From Paracoccaceae bacterium (GTDB lineage: Bacteria > Pseudomonadota > Alphaproteobacteria > Rhodobacterales > Rhodobacteraceae): a stretch of 64,000 nucleotides of DNA. The notes below the pieces were generated by a model, which saw only the letters and a list, made by a program, of their open reading frames with translations, searched no databases and was not told the DNA's origin. The stretch is from the NCBI GenBank assembly GCA_020622085.1, contig JAHRYM010000001.1:1270608-1334607 (forward strand), in the 5' to 3' direction. Positions 15,940-24,111 of the stretch are shown here, one piece after another. Both the position numbers and the translations under genes were made by a program. Each line of letters opens with the position of its first letter. Position 1 is the stretch's first letter.

Positions 15940-16962
15940 CTAGAGTGCCGCCAGGATCCGGCGCAGGTCGACCACCCCGAGCGGCCGACCGCTTCCGTCG
16001 GCCACGACTGCCGCATCGGCCAAGGCATCCGCCAGTTCCTTGCCGGCCACTTCGAGCGTCGTGCCGGATTTCAGCACCGGCAGGCCAATGGTGGTCCTGC
16101 CGTCCGGGGATTCCATAAGCGCGTCGACCCGGATGAAGCGGCCACGGTTGACATCCTTGACGAAGCGTTCGATGTAATCGTCGGCGGGGCGGAGCAGGAT
16201 GTCCTGGCTGCTGCCCTGCTGAATGATCGAGCCATCGCGCAGGATCACGATCTGGTCGCCCAGCCGCAGCGCCTCGTCGAGGTCATGGGTGATGAAGACG
16301 ATGGTCTTGTTCAGTTCCTGCTGCAGTTCAAGCAGCATGGTCTGCATGTCGGTCCGGATCAGCGGATCAAGCGCCGAATAGGCTTCGTCCATGAGCAGGA
16401 TCGCGGAATCGTTGCTCAGGGCGCGCGCCAGCCCCACACGCTGCTGCATGCCGCCGGACAATTCGGTCGGGTAGCGGTTTTCGAAACCCTTCAGGCCGAC
16501 ACGTTCGATCCAGCGCATTGCGGTGTCGCGGCTTTTGGCCTTGTCGACGGCGCGCACCTCGAGCCCGAACGTCACGTTGTCGATCACGGTGCGGTGGGGC
16601 AGGAGGGCGAAGCGCTGGAACACCATCGCCGTGCCGGTGCGTCGGAATTCGCGCAGGTCGAGTTCAGACATCGACAGAACATCGCGCCCGGCAATCATGA
16701 TCGAGCCGGATGTGGGTTCGATCAGCCGGTTGATGTGGCGGATCAGCGTCGACTTGCCCGAGCCCGACAGCCCCATGACAACCTGGATCTTCCCGGCCGG
16801 CATCGAGATGTTGATGTTGTTCAGCCCGAGGATATGGCCGTGCCTGGCGCTGAGTTCCTCCTTGGACATGCCGGCGCGGACGGCGGCGACATGGGCCTTT
16901 GCGGCCGGGCCGAAGATCTTGTAGAGGTCACGGATTTCGATGGGGGTTCCGGCGTTAGTCAT
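15940..16962 (-). CDS. proV: glycine betaine/proline-type ABC transporter ATPase (ProV/OpuAA-like)
   Basis: A 340-residue ABC ATPase. The Walker A loop is GLSGSGKST, the signature LSGGMQQRVGLARAL, Walker B ILLMDEAYSALD and the switch His in FITHDLDEAL. Residues before Walker A include the ProV-type insert (MSKEELSARHGHILGLNN), and a short regulatory tail (CBS remnant, about 285-340) follows. I chose the ATG at 16960-16962, which overlaps the permease stop by eight bases, over a longer start at 17019. It couples ATP hydrolysis to import of a quaternary-ammonium or imino-acid compound with the permease at 16955 and the binding protein at 18043. Confidence 0.9.
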   Translation of the reverse strand: MTNAGTPIEIRDLYKIFGPAAKAHVAAVRAGMSKEELSARHGHILGLNNINISMPAGKIQVVMGLSGSGKSTLIRHINRLIEPTSGSIMIAGRDVLSMSELDLREFRRTGTAMVFQRFALLPHRTVIDNVTFGLEVRAVDKAKSRDTAMRWIERVGLKGFENRYPTELSGGMQQRVGLARALSNDSAILLMDEAYSALDPLIRTDMQTMLLELQQELNKTIVFITHDLDEALRLGDQIVILRDGSIIQQGSSQDILLRPADDYIERFVKDVNRGRFIRVDALMESPDGRTTIGLPVLKSGTTLEVAGKELADALADAAVVADGSGRPLGVVDLRRILAAL

Positions 16963-17842
16963 GGGTCGCACCCCGATGCGCTTGCAGCCGCTGGCCGTAG
17001 GCCTGGCTGATCCGGTCAAAGATGATGGCGATGCCGACGATGGCGAAGCCGTTCAGGATGCCCTGGGTGAAATACTGGTTGTTGATGGCCTGCAGCACGT
17101 TGAGCCCGAGGCCCTGCACCCCGATCATCGAGGCGATGACGACCATGCCGAGCGCCATCATGATGGTCTGGTTGATGCCGGCCATGACCGTCGGGATTGC
17201 CAGCGGCATCTGGACCTTCCAGAGCTTTTGTGACCGGGAGCAGCCGAAGGCGTCGGCGGCTTCAAGAACCTCCTTGTCGACCATGCGGATGCCCAGATCG
17301 GTCAGGCGGATGATCGGCGGGATGGCGTAGATGACGACGGCGATGAAGCCCGGAACGCGGCCGATCCCCAGAAGCATGACCACCGGGATGAGATAGACGA
17401 AGGGCGGCATGGTCTGCATGACGTCGAGGATGCCCTTGGTGAACGCGCCGATCCGGCTGTAGCGGTTCATCACGATCCCCAGCGGGATCCCGGCGGCGAT
17501 CGAGAAGATGGTGGCGGTCAAGACCAGCGAAACCGTCATCATCGTGTCGCGCCACAGCCCCAGGAGGCCGATCGCGATCAGCGTCAGCGCGATTCCGGCC
17601 ACAATCGTCCACCTGCGCGACGCAAACCAGCCAAGCGCGCCGAAAGCCAGCACAACCAGCGGCCATGGTGCACTGGAGAGTGCATTCTCGAAAAAGATCA
17701 GGACGCGCGACAACGGATAGAAAAAGCCTTCGATCGTCTGGCCATAGGCGCGCGTGAAGACCTTGAGCGATCCGTCGATCAGCCGTTTGGCGGATAGCAG
17801 AAACTCCGGGCTAATCTGTGGAAACGTGAAGAACCAGTCCAA
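16955..17842 (-). CDS. proW: glycine betaine/proline-type ABC transporter permease (ProW-like)
   Basis: A 295-residue inner-membrane permease with about seven hydrophobic segments. The conserved cytoplasmic loop EVLEAADAFGCSRSQKLWKV is the ATPase-docking EAA loop, and DVMQTMPPFVYLIPVVMLLG is the classical ProW segment. It lies between the binding-protein gene and the ATPase gene, after a 200-bp gap that contains a strong hairpin. Confidence 0.92.
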   Translation of the reverse strand: MDWFFTFPQISPEFLLSAKRLIDGSLKVFTRAYGQTIEGFFYPLSRVLIFFENALSSAPWPLVVLAFGALGWFASRRWTIVAGIALTLIAIGLLGLWRDTMMTVSLVLTATIFSIAAGIPLGIVMNRYSRIGAFTKGILDVMQTMPPFVYLIPVVMLLGIGRVPGFIAVVIYAIPPIIRLTDLGIRMVDKEVLEAADAFGCSRSQKLWKVQMPLAIPTVMAGINQTIMMALGMVVIASMIGVQGLGLNVLQAINNQYFTQGILNGFAIVGIAIIFDRISQAYGQRLQAHRGATHD

Positions 17843-17992
17843 GTCTCATCCCCCTCTTGTGACTGTTTTCAGCGATGCTGCGGGATTTGCGCGCGGACCT
17901 CAAGGGAGCACGCTGGCGGCTGTCCGGACCGGCCGCGCAACTGAGCGGCGGGCCCGCAGGCGCAGCGGTTCATCCGCCCGCGATCCGTGTTG

Positions 17993-18022
17993 CGAAGGCC
18001 CCGAACGGGTCCGGGGCCTTCG
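17993..18022 (-). terminator. hairpin between binding-protein and permease genes
   Basis: CGAAGGCCCCG (17993-18003) pairs perfectly with CGGGGCCTTCG (18012-18022) around an 8-base loop. It sits 20 bp after the proX-like stop and about 150 bp before the permease start. It could partly terminate transcription or protect the proX message, giving excess binding protein over permease, as in many ABC operons. Confidence 0.65.
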
Positions 18023-18042
18023 CGCCGAAGACGATTGACCGA

Positions 18043-19029
18043 TTACAGCGAGGCCTTGATCTTTTCGGCAACCTCGGCCGGAACCCACTTGGTCCAGACA
18101 TCGGGCATGTTCTTGATGAACCAGACGGCGGCATCATCGCCATTGGCCTGGTTTTCGGTCATCCAGAGCATGACCTGCGACACTTCAGCCTGGGTCCAGC
18201 TACGGGTCTTGAGGTATTCCTTCACTTCCGGAATGTCGTCGCGCTTCACGAAGGCTTCGCTGGCCAGGGTGACCATCTCGGCCGGCTTCCAGTAGTTCGG
18301 CTTGGGATCCGGGCAATCCTGGACCGAGGTGCAGCGCGCCCATTCGGCATCGTCATGCGCCATTTCCAGACGGACCATCGGATATTGCACCAGAAGCGAG
18401 GTCGGCGACCAGTATTGGGCGATGATGCCCTGTTTCTGTTCGTAGGACTTGGCGATGACGCCGTCCAGCGCCGCTGCCGAACCCGTCGGGACCATGACGA
18501 AGTTCGGGTTGTTCAGGCCCTTGAAGAGCTGTGCGGTAATGACCGTGTCGCCCCAGCCCTGCGGGCCCTGGATGACGGCGCCCTTCGACGGGTCTTCGGC
18601 CGAGGGGAAAAGCTCGGGATGCTTCATCGCATCCTCGACCGTCTTGATGTCGGGGTGCGCCTCGGCCACATATTTCGGGATATACCAGCCCGAAACCAGA
18701 CCGTCGCTGATCGCGGTGCCGATCTGGCCGATGCGGCCTTCCGCGGCGCCCTTGGTGTAGACCTCGCCCAGAAGGCTGGGGGTCGCTTCGGGAATGACGT
18801 CGGGCTGGCCCTTTTCGATCATGGCGGTGATGGTCGGCACGGTGTCGCCGGCGACGGTGCTGGCGTTGCAGCCATAGCCATTCGTCAGGATCAGCTTGTC
18901 GACGCTGGCCATCGCCTCGCTGGATTGCCAGGTGAAACTGCCAAGGGTGATGTTGCCGCATTCGGCCTGGGCTGCGCCCATTCCCAGCGAGAGGCTGGCG
19001 GCGGCGGCGGATAGAAGCAGACGTTTCAT
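18043..19029 (-). CDS. proX: glycine betaine/proline-type ABC substrate-binding protein (ProX-like)
   Basis: A 328-residue periplasmic protein. Residues 1-22 form a signal peptide ending AAQA before ECGNITLGSF. The mature part belongs to the OpuAC/ProX fold, with Trp-rich segments (GWGDTVITAQ, QYWSPTSLL, MPDVWTKWVP) of the kind that form the aromatic box for quaternary ammonium groups. It is the first gene of the importer operon and diverges from the racemase-family gene at 19368. Confidence 0.9.
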   Translation of the reverse strand: MKRLLLSAAAASLSLGMGAAQAECGNITLGSFTWQSSEAMASVDKLILTNGYGCNASTVAGDTVPTITAMIEKGQPDVIPEATPSLLGEVYTKGAAEGRIGQIGTAISDGLVSGWYIPKYVAEAHPDIKTVEDAMKHPELFPSAEDPSKGAVIQGPQGWGDTVITAQLFKGLNNPNFVMVPTGSAAALDGVIAKSYEQKQGIIAQYWSPTSLLVQYPMVRLEMAHDDAEWARCTSVQDCPDPKPNYWKPAEMVTLASEAFVKRDDIPEVKEYLKTRSWTQAEVSQVMLWMTENQANGDDAAVWFIKNMPDVWTKWVPAEVAEKIKASL

Positions 19030-19192
19030 TTGGACTCCTCCGTGTCAATGCGGTCTCTTCTTGGGTCCGGCGCCGAATTCCCTCCATTCGGCAACCGGTC
19101 CGGGTGATGGATCTTCGGTTCTGCCCATCCCCCCGGGATCGTCACAATTCGCATTTGCATGCCAAGTGATTCCGGTCAAGCATTTTGTCTTC

Positions 19193-19206
19193 ATATTGTA
19201 TAATGT
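19193..19206. promoter_or_regulatory. GntR-type operator candidate 1
   Basis: ATATTGTATAATGT contains ATTGTATAAT, an imperfect inverted repeat. It shares the ATAT-N-GTATA core with the sites at 19321 and 21537. It is the weakest of the three. Confidence 0.35.
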
Positions 19207-19320
19207 CTTTTGCGGACACCTTCGAAATGTTTGCCGGCTGCCTTTGCGATATCTTGGCCGGCCAATGCAGCGCAGGCAACGCAGAACAGGGCCGGTGCCT
19301 GATTCTTGTGCATCGTGCAT

Positions 19321-19336
19321 ATATCGTATACGGTAT
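19321..19336. promoter_or_regulatory. GntR-type operator candidate 2
   Basis: ATATCGTATACGGTAT is a 16-bp inverted repeat with one mismatched pair, centred on GTATAC. The same ATAT-N-GTATACG core recurs in the other divergent promoter at 21537. GntR/FCD regulators usually bind such short palindromes, and one is encoded at 21633. Confidence 0.5.
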
Positions 19337-19367
19337 CCCGATAGACAGACAAGAAAGGACTGGCGCC

Positions 19368-20420
19368 ATGACGTTCAGACGGATGATCCACGCGGTGGAT
19401 ACCCACGCCGGCACGCCGATGCGGGTGATCACGGGCGGGGTGCCGCATGTGCCGGGCGCCACCGTCCATGAAAAGATGAAATGGCTGGCGGAAAACGACG
19501 ACCAGCTTCGCAAGCTGGTGCTGCGCGAACCGCGGGGCTATCCGGCGCATTGCTGCAACCTGATCGTGCCGCCCTGCCATCCCGAGGCGGATGCCGGCTA
19601 TATCATCATGGAGCAGATCGAATACCCGGTCATGTCGGGCGGCAACACGATTTCCGTCGCCACGGTGCTGCTGGAGATGGGCCTTCTGCCGATGCAGGAG
19701 CCGGTGACGGAACTGACGCTCGAGGCGCCTGCCGGGTTGATCCGGGTCAGGGCCGACTGCGCGAACGGCAAGGTCAAGGCGGTGACCTTCCGCAACGTCC
19801 CCGCCTTTGCCGCCCATCTGGATGCGGTGATCGACGTGCCGCATCTGGGCAAGGTGCGGGTCGACGTGGGCTGGGGAGGCATGTTCTACGTCATCGCCGA
19901 TGTGCGCCAGTTCAAGGGGCTGGAACTGAAGCCCGAACATGGCCGCGAGATCACCCGGGTGTCCTCGATGATCCGCGAGGCGGCGATCGAACAGCTTCCT
20001 GTCGCGCATCCGGATTATCCGGGCGTCGGCATCACCATTTCGCAGCTTTCCGGTCCGACCGATGATCCGGCCGCCGACTGGAAGAATGCCGTCACCATGG
20101 CATCGGGCGCGTTTTCCTGGGACAATCCGGCGACCTGGACCGGCGCCATAGACCGCTGCCCTTGCGGCACGGGCACCTGCGCCAAGATGGCGGTGCTGCA
20201 TGCCAGGGGCGAGCTGGATCTGAACCGGCCCTTCCGGCACCAGAGCATCCTTGGCAACATCTACACCGGCCATCTGGTCGAGGAGCTGGAGTTCCACGGG
20301 AAAAAGGCCGTGGTGCCGACGATCACCGGCACAAGCTGGATCTATGCGTTGAATACGCTGGTGCTGGATCCCGACGATCCTTTCACCGAAGGCTTCACCG
20401 TCGGCGATACCTGGGCCTGA
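19368..20420 (+). CDS. proline racemase family enzyme, Ser/Cys type
   Basis: A 350-residue protein of the proline racemase/4-hydroxyproline epimerase/trans-3-hydroxyproline dehydratase family. The first catalytic position is Ser90 (VMSGGNT, where racemases have MCGHGT). The second is Cys266 (DRCPCGTGT). Classical epimerases carry Cys/Cys and dehydratases Cys/Thr, so this is a variant pair and its reaction cannot be fixed from sequence. I chose the ATG at 19368 because the family sequence begins there (FRRMIHAVDTHAGTP) and a ribosome site precedes it. It diverges from the importer operon and converges on the paralogue at 20462. Confidence 0.88.
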   Translation: MTFRRMIHAVDTHAGTPMRVITGGVPHVPGATVHEKMKWLAENDDQLRKLVLREPRGYPAHCCNLIVPPCHPEADAGYIIMEQIEYPVMSGGNTISVATVLLEMGLLPMQEPVTELTLEAPAGLIRVRADCANGKVKAVTFRNVPAFAAHLDAVIDVPHLGKVRVDVGWGGMFYVIADVRQFKGLELKPEHGREITRVSSMIREAAIEQLPVAHPDYPGVGITISQLSGPTDDPAADWKNAVTMASGAFSWDNPATWTGAIDRCPCGTGTCAKMAVLHARGELDLNRPFRHQSILGNIYTGHLVEELEFHGKKAVVPTITGTSWIYALNTLVLDPDDPFTEGFTVGDTWA

Positions 20421-20461
20421 ACCCATCGGGCTGCGGGTGGGTCATGCCGCCCGCAATCCTG

Positions 20462-21496
20462 TCATCCCTTTTTCATCGGCCAGGTATCGGCCAGCTTGTA
20501 GCCGCCCGGCCAGGGGTCGGACGGGTCCAGCATGTGCTGGTGGGTGCCGGTGACCCAGGCCCTGCCGCTGATTTCCGGCCTGATGGCGTCCAGCGTGCCG
20601 ACCTTTGCGGTGCCAAGGATCCGGCCATGGAATTCGGATCCGATGATGGAAACGCCGGTCAGCCTGTCGCCCACCGCCATCTGGCCCCTGGCATGCAAAA
20701 GCGCCATCCGCGCCGAAACGGCCGTCCCCGTCGGCGACCGGTCCAGCTTGCCGGGCTGGATCGAAACGACCGACCGCGCGCGCAGGCCCTGTTCGTCACG
20801 CGACAGCGCGCCCGCAAACAGGCAGAAGGAATGGTGCGTCCAGTCGGGCCGTTCGGGATGGTGGAATCCCAGTTGCCGGTTCGCGGCATCGGTGATCCTG
20901 ACGCCAAGAACAGCAAGATCCCGCGCCTCGTGGGCGTCGAGCGCGAGCCCGAGCGCCGCGGCATCGACCACAACGAAACTGTCGCCACCAAAGGCCGTGT
21001 CGACCGTCAGTGTTCCCAGCCCCTCGACTTCAAGCGGCACGCCCAGCTTGCCGGCGAAGGAGGGCAGGTTCTCCACGAAGATCCGTTCGGCCTTGCCGTC
21101 GCGGCATTCGGCACGCACATGGACAAGCCCCCCTGGCGCCTCCAGCACCATCTCCGTCACCGGCTCCTGCATCGGAATGATGCCGGTATCCAGAAGCACG
21201 GTCGCCACGCAGATCGAGTTCGAGCCCGACATCGGCGGGGTGTCTTCGGGCTCCATGATGATCCAGGCGGCCTGCGCGCGCGGATCCTTCGGCGGCACCA
21301 GCAGGTTCACATGGCGAAAGACCCCGCCCCGGGGTTCGTTCAGAACGAAATTGCGCAGCGTCTGGTCCCTGGCGATCCAGTTGCGCTGGTCCCAGAGCGT
21401 CGCGCCGGGCGGCGGCGCCACCCCACCCACGATCACATCGCCGACTTCGCCTTCGGCATGGGCCGAGACGACATGGATCACCTTCGTGCTGCGCAT
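20462..21496 (-). CDS. proline racemase family enzyme, Ser/Thr type
   Basis: A 344-residue paralogue of the neighbouring gene. The catalytic positions are Ser90 (PPMSGSNS) and Thr256 (DRSPTGTAV). The Thr at the second site is typical of trans-3-hydroxy-L-proline dehydratases, but those have Cys at the first site, so the Ser/Thr pair is unusual. If it is a dehydratase, its product would be a pyrroline-2-carboxylate that the ProC-like enzyme could reduce. The ATG at 21494-21496 is chosen because the family start ([13 protein letters not shown]) follows. It diverges from the GntR gene at 21633. Confidence 0.85.
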   Translation of the reverse strand: MRSTKVIHVVSAHAEGEVGDVIVGGVAPPPGATLWDQRNWIARDQTLRNFVLNEPRGGVFRHVNLLVPPKDPRAQAAWIIMEPEDTPPMSGSNSICVATVLLDTGIIPMQEPVTEMVLEAPGGLVHVRAECRDGKAERIFVENLPSFAGKLGVPLEVEGLGTLTVDTAFGGDSFVVVDAAALGLALDAHEARDLAVLGVRITDAANRQLGFHHPERPDWTHHSFCLFAGALSRDEQGLRARSVVSIQPGKLDRSPTGTAVSARMALLHARGQMAVGDRLTGVSIIGSEFHGRILGTAKVGTLDAIRPEISGRAWVTGTHQHMLDPSDPWPGGYKLADTWPMKKG

Positions 21497-21536
21497 TTCC
21501 TGCCCCCTGTGAATGGCGCGATGGACTTTGGATAGA

Positions 21537-21552
21537 ATATAGTATACGATTA
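21537..21552. promoter_or_regulatory. GntR-type operator candidate 3
   Basis: ATATAGTATACGATTA holds the same GTATAC-centred core as the site at 19321, within the 136-bp interval between the Ser/Thr racemase-family gene and the GntR gene. This placement fits autoregulation plus control of the divergent enzyme gene. Confidence 0.5.
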
Positions 21553-21632
21553 TCCACCAAGTCAATCGTGGGACTCCCGCGCGTGGCCGGGCGCAGGTGT
21601 CGGCTCGTTTGAACAAAGGAAGGGCATCCGCT

Positions 21633-22340
21633 ATGCCTGACACAGACCCGCAACCGGAGCCGCGAATGTCGCTTGAACTGCACGATGTGCCTGACCTTGG
21701 CGCAGCGCCGACCACGTCGGAGGTGATCCTGAAGCACCTGCGCGACGCCATCGTGACAGGCGCGCTGGCCGAAGGGGCCCCGATCCGCCAGGATGATGTG
21801 GCGCGGCTTTTCAATGTGAGCAAGATTCCGGTCCGCGAGGCGCTGAAACGGCTCGAAGCCGAGGGGTTCGTGACCTTCCATCGCAACCGGGGCGCGGTGG
21901 TGGCCAGCCTGTCGGAGCCCGAGATCGTGCAGGTGTTCGAGGTGCGCGCGATCCTCGAATCGAGCGCGGTGCGGCTGGCGGTGCCGGTCATGTCGCAGGC
22001 CGATTTCGCCCAGGCCGAGGCCTGCTGCACCGCCTTTGCGCAAGAACCCGATGTGTCCCGCTGGGCGGCGCTGAACTGGGATTTCCACTCCAGTCTTTAT
22101 GCAGCGGCCAACCGGCCCTACCTGATGCGCCTGATCCGCAACGTGAATGACCGGATCGAACGCTATCTGCGCGTGCAACTGACGGTTTCGGGTGGGCATC
22201 AGACGGCAGTGCGCGAACATGCCGGGATCCTTGCCGCCTGCAGGCAGCGTGATGCGGAAGGCGCGGCAAGGCTGGTCCACGACCACGTCATGGGCGCCTG
22301 CCGGTCACTTCACAAGCACTTGCACCGCGCCAAGTCCTGA
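21633..22340 (+). CDS. GntR family transcriptional regulator (FCD/FadR type)
   Basis: A 235-residue regulator. The N-terminal winged helix-turn-helix covers about residues 25-95 ([28 protein letters not shown], split here by Ile/Val variants of the family pattern). The C-terminal FCD ligand-binding helical domain runs from about 100 to 230, with His residues suitable for metal or ligand binding. I use the ATG at 21633, which follows AAAGGAAGGG, not an upstream GTG at 21597. Candidate GTATAC operators lie in both nearby divergent promoters, so it probably controls importer and racemase-family genes. Confidence 0.88.
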   Translation: MPDTDPQPEPRMSLELHDVPDLGAAPTTSEVILKHLRDAIVTGALAEGAPIRQDDVARLFNVSKIPVREALKRLEAEGFVTFHRNRGAVVASLSEPEIVQVFEVRAILESSAVRLAVPVMSQADFAQAEACCTAFAQEPDVSRWAALNWDFHSSLYAAANRPYLMRLIRNVNDRIERYLRVQLTVSGGHQTAVREHAGILAACRQRDAEGAARLVHDHVMGACRSLHKHLHRAKS

Positions 22341-22425
22341 AGGCCGGGCCCGGACTGTCCTGCCCGAACGAGCCCCGGTATCGCATCAGGGCGCGGGGGA
22401 GAGCGCAAGGCTTCCGCTTGTCAGT

Positions 22426-22438
22426 CTACAAATTGTAG
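22426..22438. promoter_or_regulatory. perfect operator-like palindrome before second GntR gene
   Basis: CTACAA-A-TTGTAG is a perfect 13-bp inverted repeat, 30 bp ahead of the ATG at 22469. It differs from the GTATAC sites used by the first regulator and likely binds the second GntR protein at its own promoter. Confidence 0.55.
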
Positions 22439-22468
22439 GCTAGCCGTTCATCGACTCCGGAGGGCCCG

Positions 22469-23200
22469 ATGAAACCTCAGCCTGAACTTCCTGCCGATGA
22501 CCAGCCCGCCGGCCAACCCGCGCCGGACCGCAAGGCCGAACTGGCTGCGGCGCTGCGCCGGCGGATCCTGACGATGCGGATCGCCCCCGGCGCGGTGCTG
22601 GATGAACACGAGCTTGCCGCAGAATTCGGCCTGTCGCGTCCACCGGTGCGCGAATTGATGCGCCAGATGGCCGGCGAGGGTTATATCGAGCTTGAACCGA
22701 ACCGCGCGGCCCGGGTCACGCCGATGGGCCACCAGTCGCTGCGCGACTTCTTTCTGGTGGCGCCGATGGTCTATGTCGCCACGACACGGCTTGCCGCCGA
22801 ACGTCGCACCAGTGTCGACATCGACGTTCTGGCCGCGATCCAGGACCGGTTCCGCACCGCGATCGCCAAGGGCGATGTCGAGGGCCGGGTCTTTCACAAT
22901 GACCGCTTCCACCTTGCGATCGGCGAGACCGCGCGCAACGCCTATCTGCTGCCCAGCCTGCGCCGCTGCCTGATCGACCACGCGCGCATCGCCAAGGTCT
23001 TCTATGACGACCAGCCTCTGGCCCGCGCCGAATCCGAACGCGACGAGGCTGCCGCACAGCACGACGCGATCATCGCAGCCCTTGTCGCCCGCGATGCCGA
23101 TGCCGCCGAGGCACTGGTGCGCGCCCATCTCGACCTCTCGCGGCGCAACATGGCGCTCTATGCCGCGCCCGAAGCGATGAGCCTGCGTTTCGACACCTGA
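22469..23200 (+). CDS. GntR family transcriptional regulator (FCD type)
   Basis: A 243-residue regulator. The winged helix-turn-helix is at about residues 22-90 (DEHELAAEFGLSRPPVRELMRQMAGEGYIEL) and the FCD domain follows to about 230. The first 20 residues are a Pro/Gln-rich tail. It is the first gene of a plus-strand unit with the DHDPS-family enzyme (20-bp gap) and FAD oxidoreductase (1-bp overlap), so it probably senses their substrate or product. A perfect palindrome lies at 22426-22438. Confidence 0.88.
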   Translation: MKPQPELPADDQPAGQPAPDRKAELAAALRRRILTMRIAPGAVLDEHELAAEFGLSRPPVRELMRQMAGEGYIELEPNRAARVTPMGHQSLRDFFLVAPMVYVATTRLAAERRTSVDIDVLAAIQDRFRTAIAKGDVEGRVFHNDRFHLAIGETARNAYLLPSLRRCLIDHARIAKVFYDDQPLARAESERDEAAAQHDAIIAALVARDADAAEALVRAHLDLSRRNMALYAAPEAMSLRFDT

Positions 23201-23220
23201 ACACCCCGACAGGAGACTCC

Positions 23221-24111
23221 ATGACCGCCTTTGCCTTTCCCGGCCTGAACCTGGCGCTTGCGACGCCCTTCGATGAAGCCGGGCGCATCGACCTTGACCG
23301 GCTGGAACAGAACATCGAACGCTATCTTGCCGCCGGGATACAGGGCTTCGTCCTGTCATCGGGCACCGGGATGCATGTCTACCTGTCGTCCGAAGAAGCC
23401 GGGCAGGTGATCGAGCGTGGCGCGAAGGTCATCAACGGGCGGGCACGGATCATCGCCCAGACCTCGGCGCTGATGGCCGAAGACGTGGTGGCGCGGACGC
23501 GGCGCGCTGCCGATGCGGGGGCCGATGGCGTGATGGTTCTGCCGCCCTTCTTCGAGGGGCCGACCGATGACGAGGGCATCGTCGATTTCTATGCCGAAGT
23601 GGCGGGTGCGGGCCTGCCGGTGATCGGCTACAACGTGCCCCATGCGGTGGGCGTGGAAATCACGCCGGGCCTTTACCGCAAGCTGGCGCAGATCCCGGGC
23701 TTTGCTTCGGTCAAGGATTCCTCGGGCGATCTGGGGGCGCAGGCTTCGCTGATCCGCACCGGGCTGCCTGTGATGAACGGCGCCGATACACTTGCCCCCT
23801 ATGCGCTTTATGCCGGGGCGGCAGGATTGATCTGGGGCGGCGCGAACATCGCGCCCAGGGCCTGCCTGGCCGTGGTGCGCGCGGCGGCCGAGGGTCGCTG
23901 GTCCGATGCCCGCGCTGCCTGGGCCCGGCTGGAGCCGATCATGTCGCTGATCTGGGCGGGGGATTACGTGCAGGCGGTCTATGCCGCGGCCGACCTGACC
24001 GGCCATGGTGCCGGATCGCCCCGCAAACCCCTGCGCGCTTTGCCCGGTGACCGGATCGCTGCGATCCGCGAAGCCCTGGGTGACCTGATCCAGAGCGAAC
24101 GGGCGCTCTGA
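23221..24111 (+). CDS. dihydrodipicolinate synthase family lyase/deaminase, copy 2
   Basis: A 296-residue (beta/alpha)8 enzyme. The Schiff-base Lys165 is in SVKDSSGD and Tyr137 in GYNVP. The usual GTTGE pocket loop reads SSGTGMHVYLS, which differs from copy 1 at 14782 and suggests a different substrate. It follows AGGAGACTCC and its stop overlaps the FAD oxidoreductase start as TGATG. A role in opening or deaminating a hydroxy-pyrroline carboxylate or similar keto acid is inferred. Confidence 0.86.
   Translation: MTAFAFPGLNLALATPFDEAGRIDLDRLEQNIERYLAAGIQGFVLSSGTGMHVYLSSEEAGQVIERGAKVINGRARIIAQTSALMAEDVVARTRRAADAGADGVMVLPPFFEGPTDDEGIVDFYAEVAGAGLPVIGYNVPHAVGVEITPGLYRKLAQIPGFASVKDSSGDLGAQASLIRTGLPVMNGADTLAPYALYAGAAGLIWGGANIAPRACLAVVRAAAEGRWSDARAAWARLEPIMSLIWAGDYVQAVYAAADLTGHGAGSPRKPLRALPGDRIAAIREALGDLIQSERAL

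Larger units (their letters stand above)
19030..19367. promoter_or_regulatory. divergent promoter region between proX and the racemase-family gene
   Basis: The 338-bp interval has no convincing gene. It is clearly more AT-rich than its surroundings from about 19140 to 19345. It holds two operator-like sites described separately: ATTGTATAAT near 19195-19204 and the GTATAC palindrome at 19321-19336. A GAAAGG ribosome site lies at about 19353-19358 before the ATG at 19368. It probably drives both the importer and the racemase-family gene. Confidence 0.6.

Noticed and set aside
20421-20461. Terminator between the convergent racemase-family genes
   Set aside because: Only a short, imperfect ACCC/GGGT pairing without a T-run is present, too weak to call.
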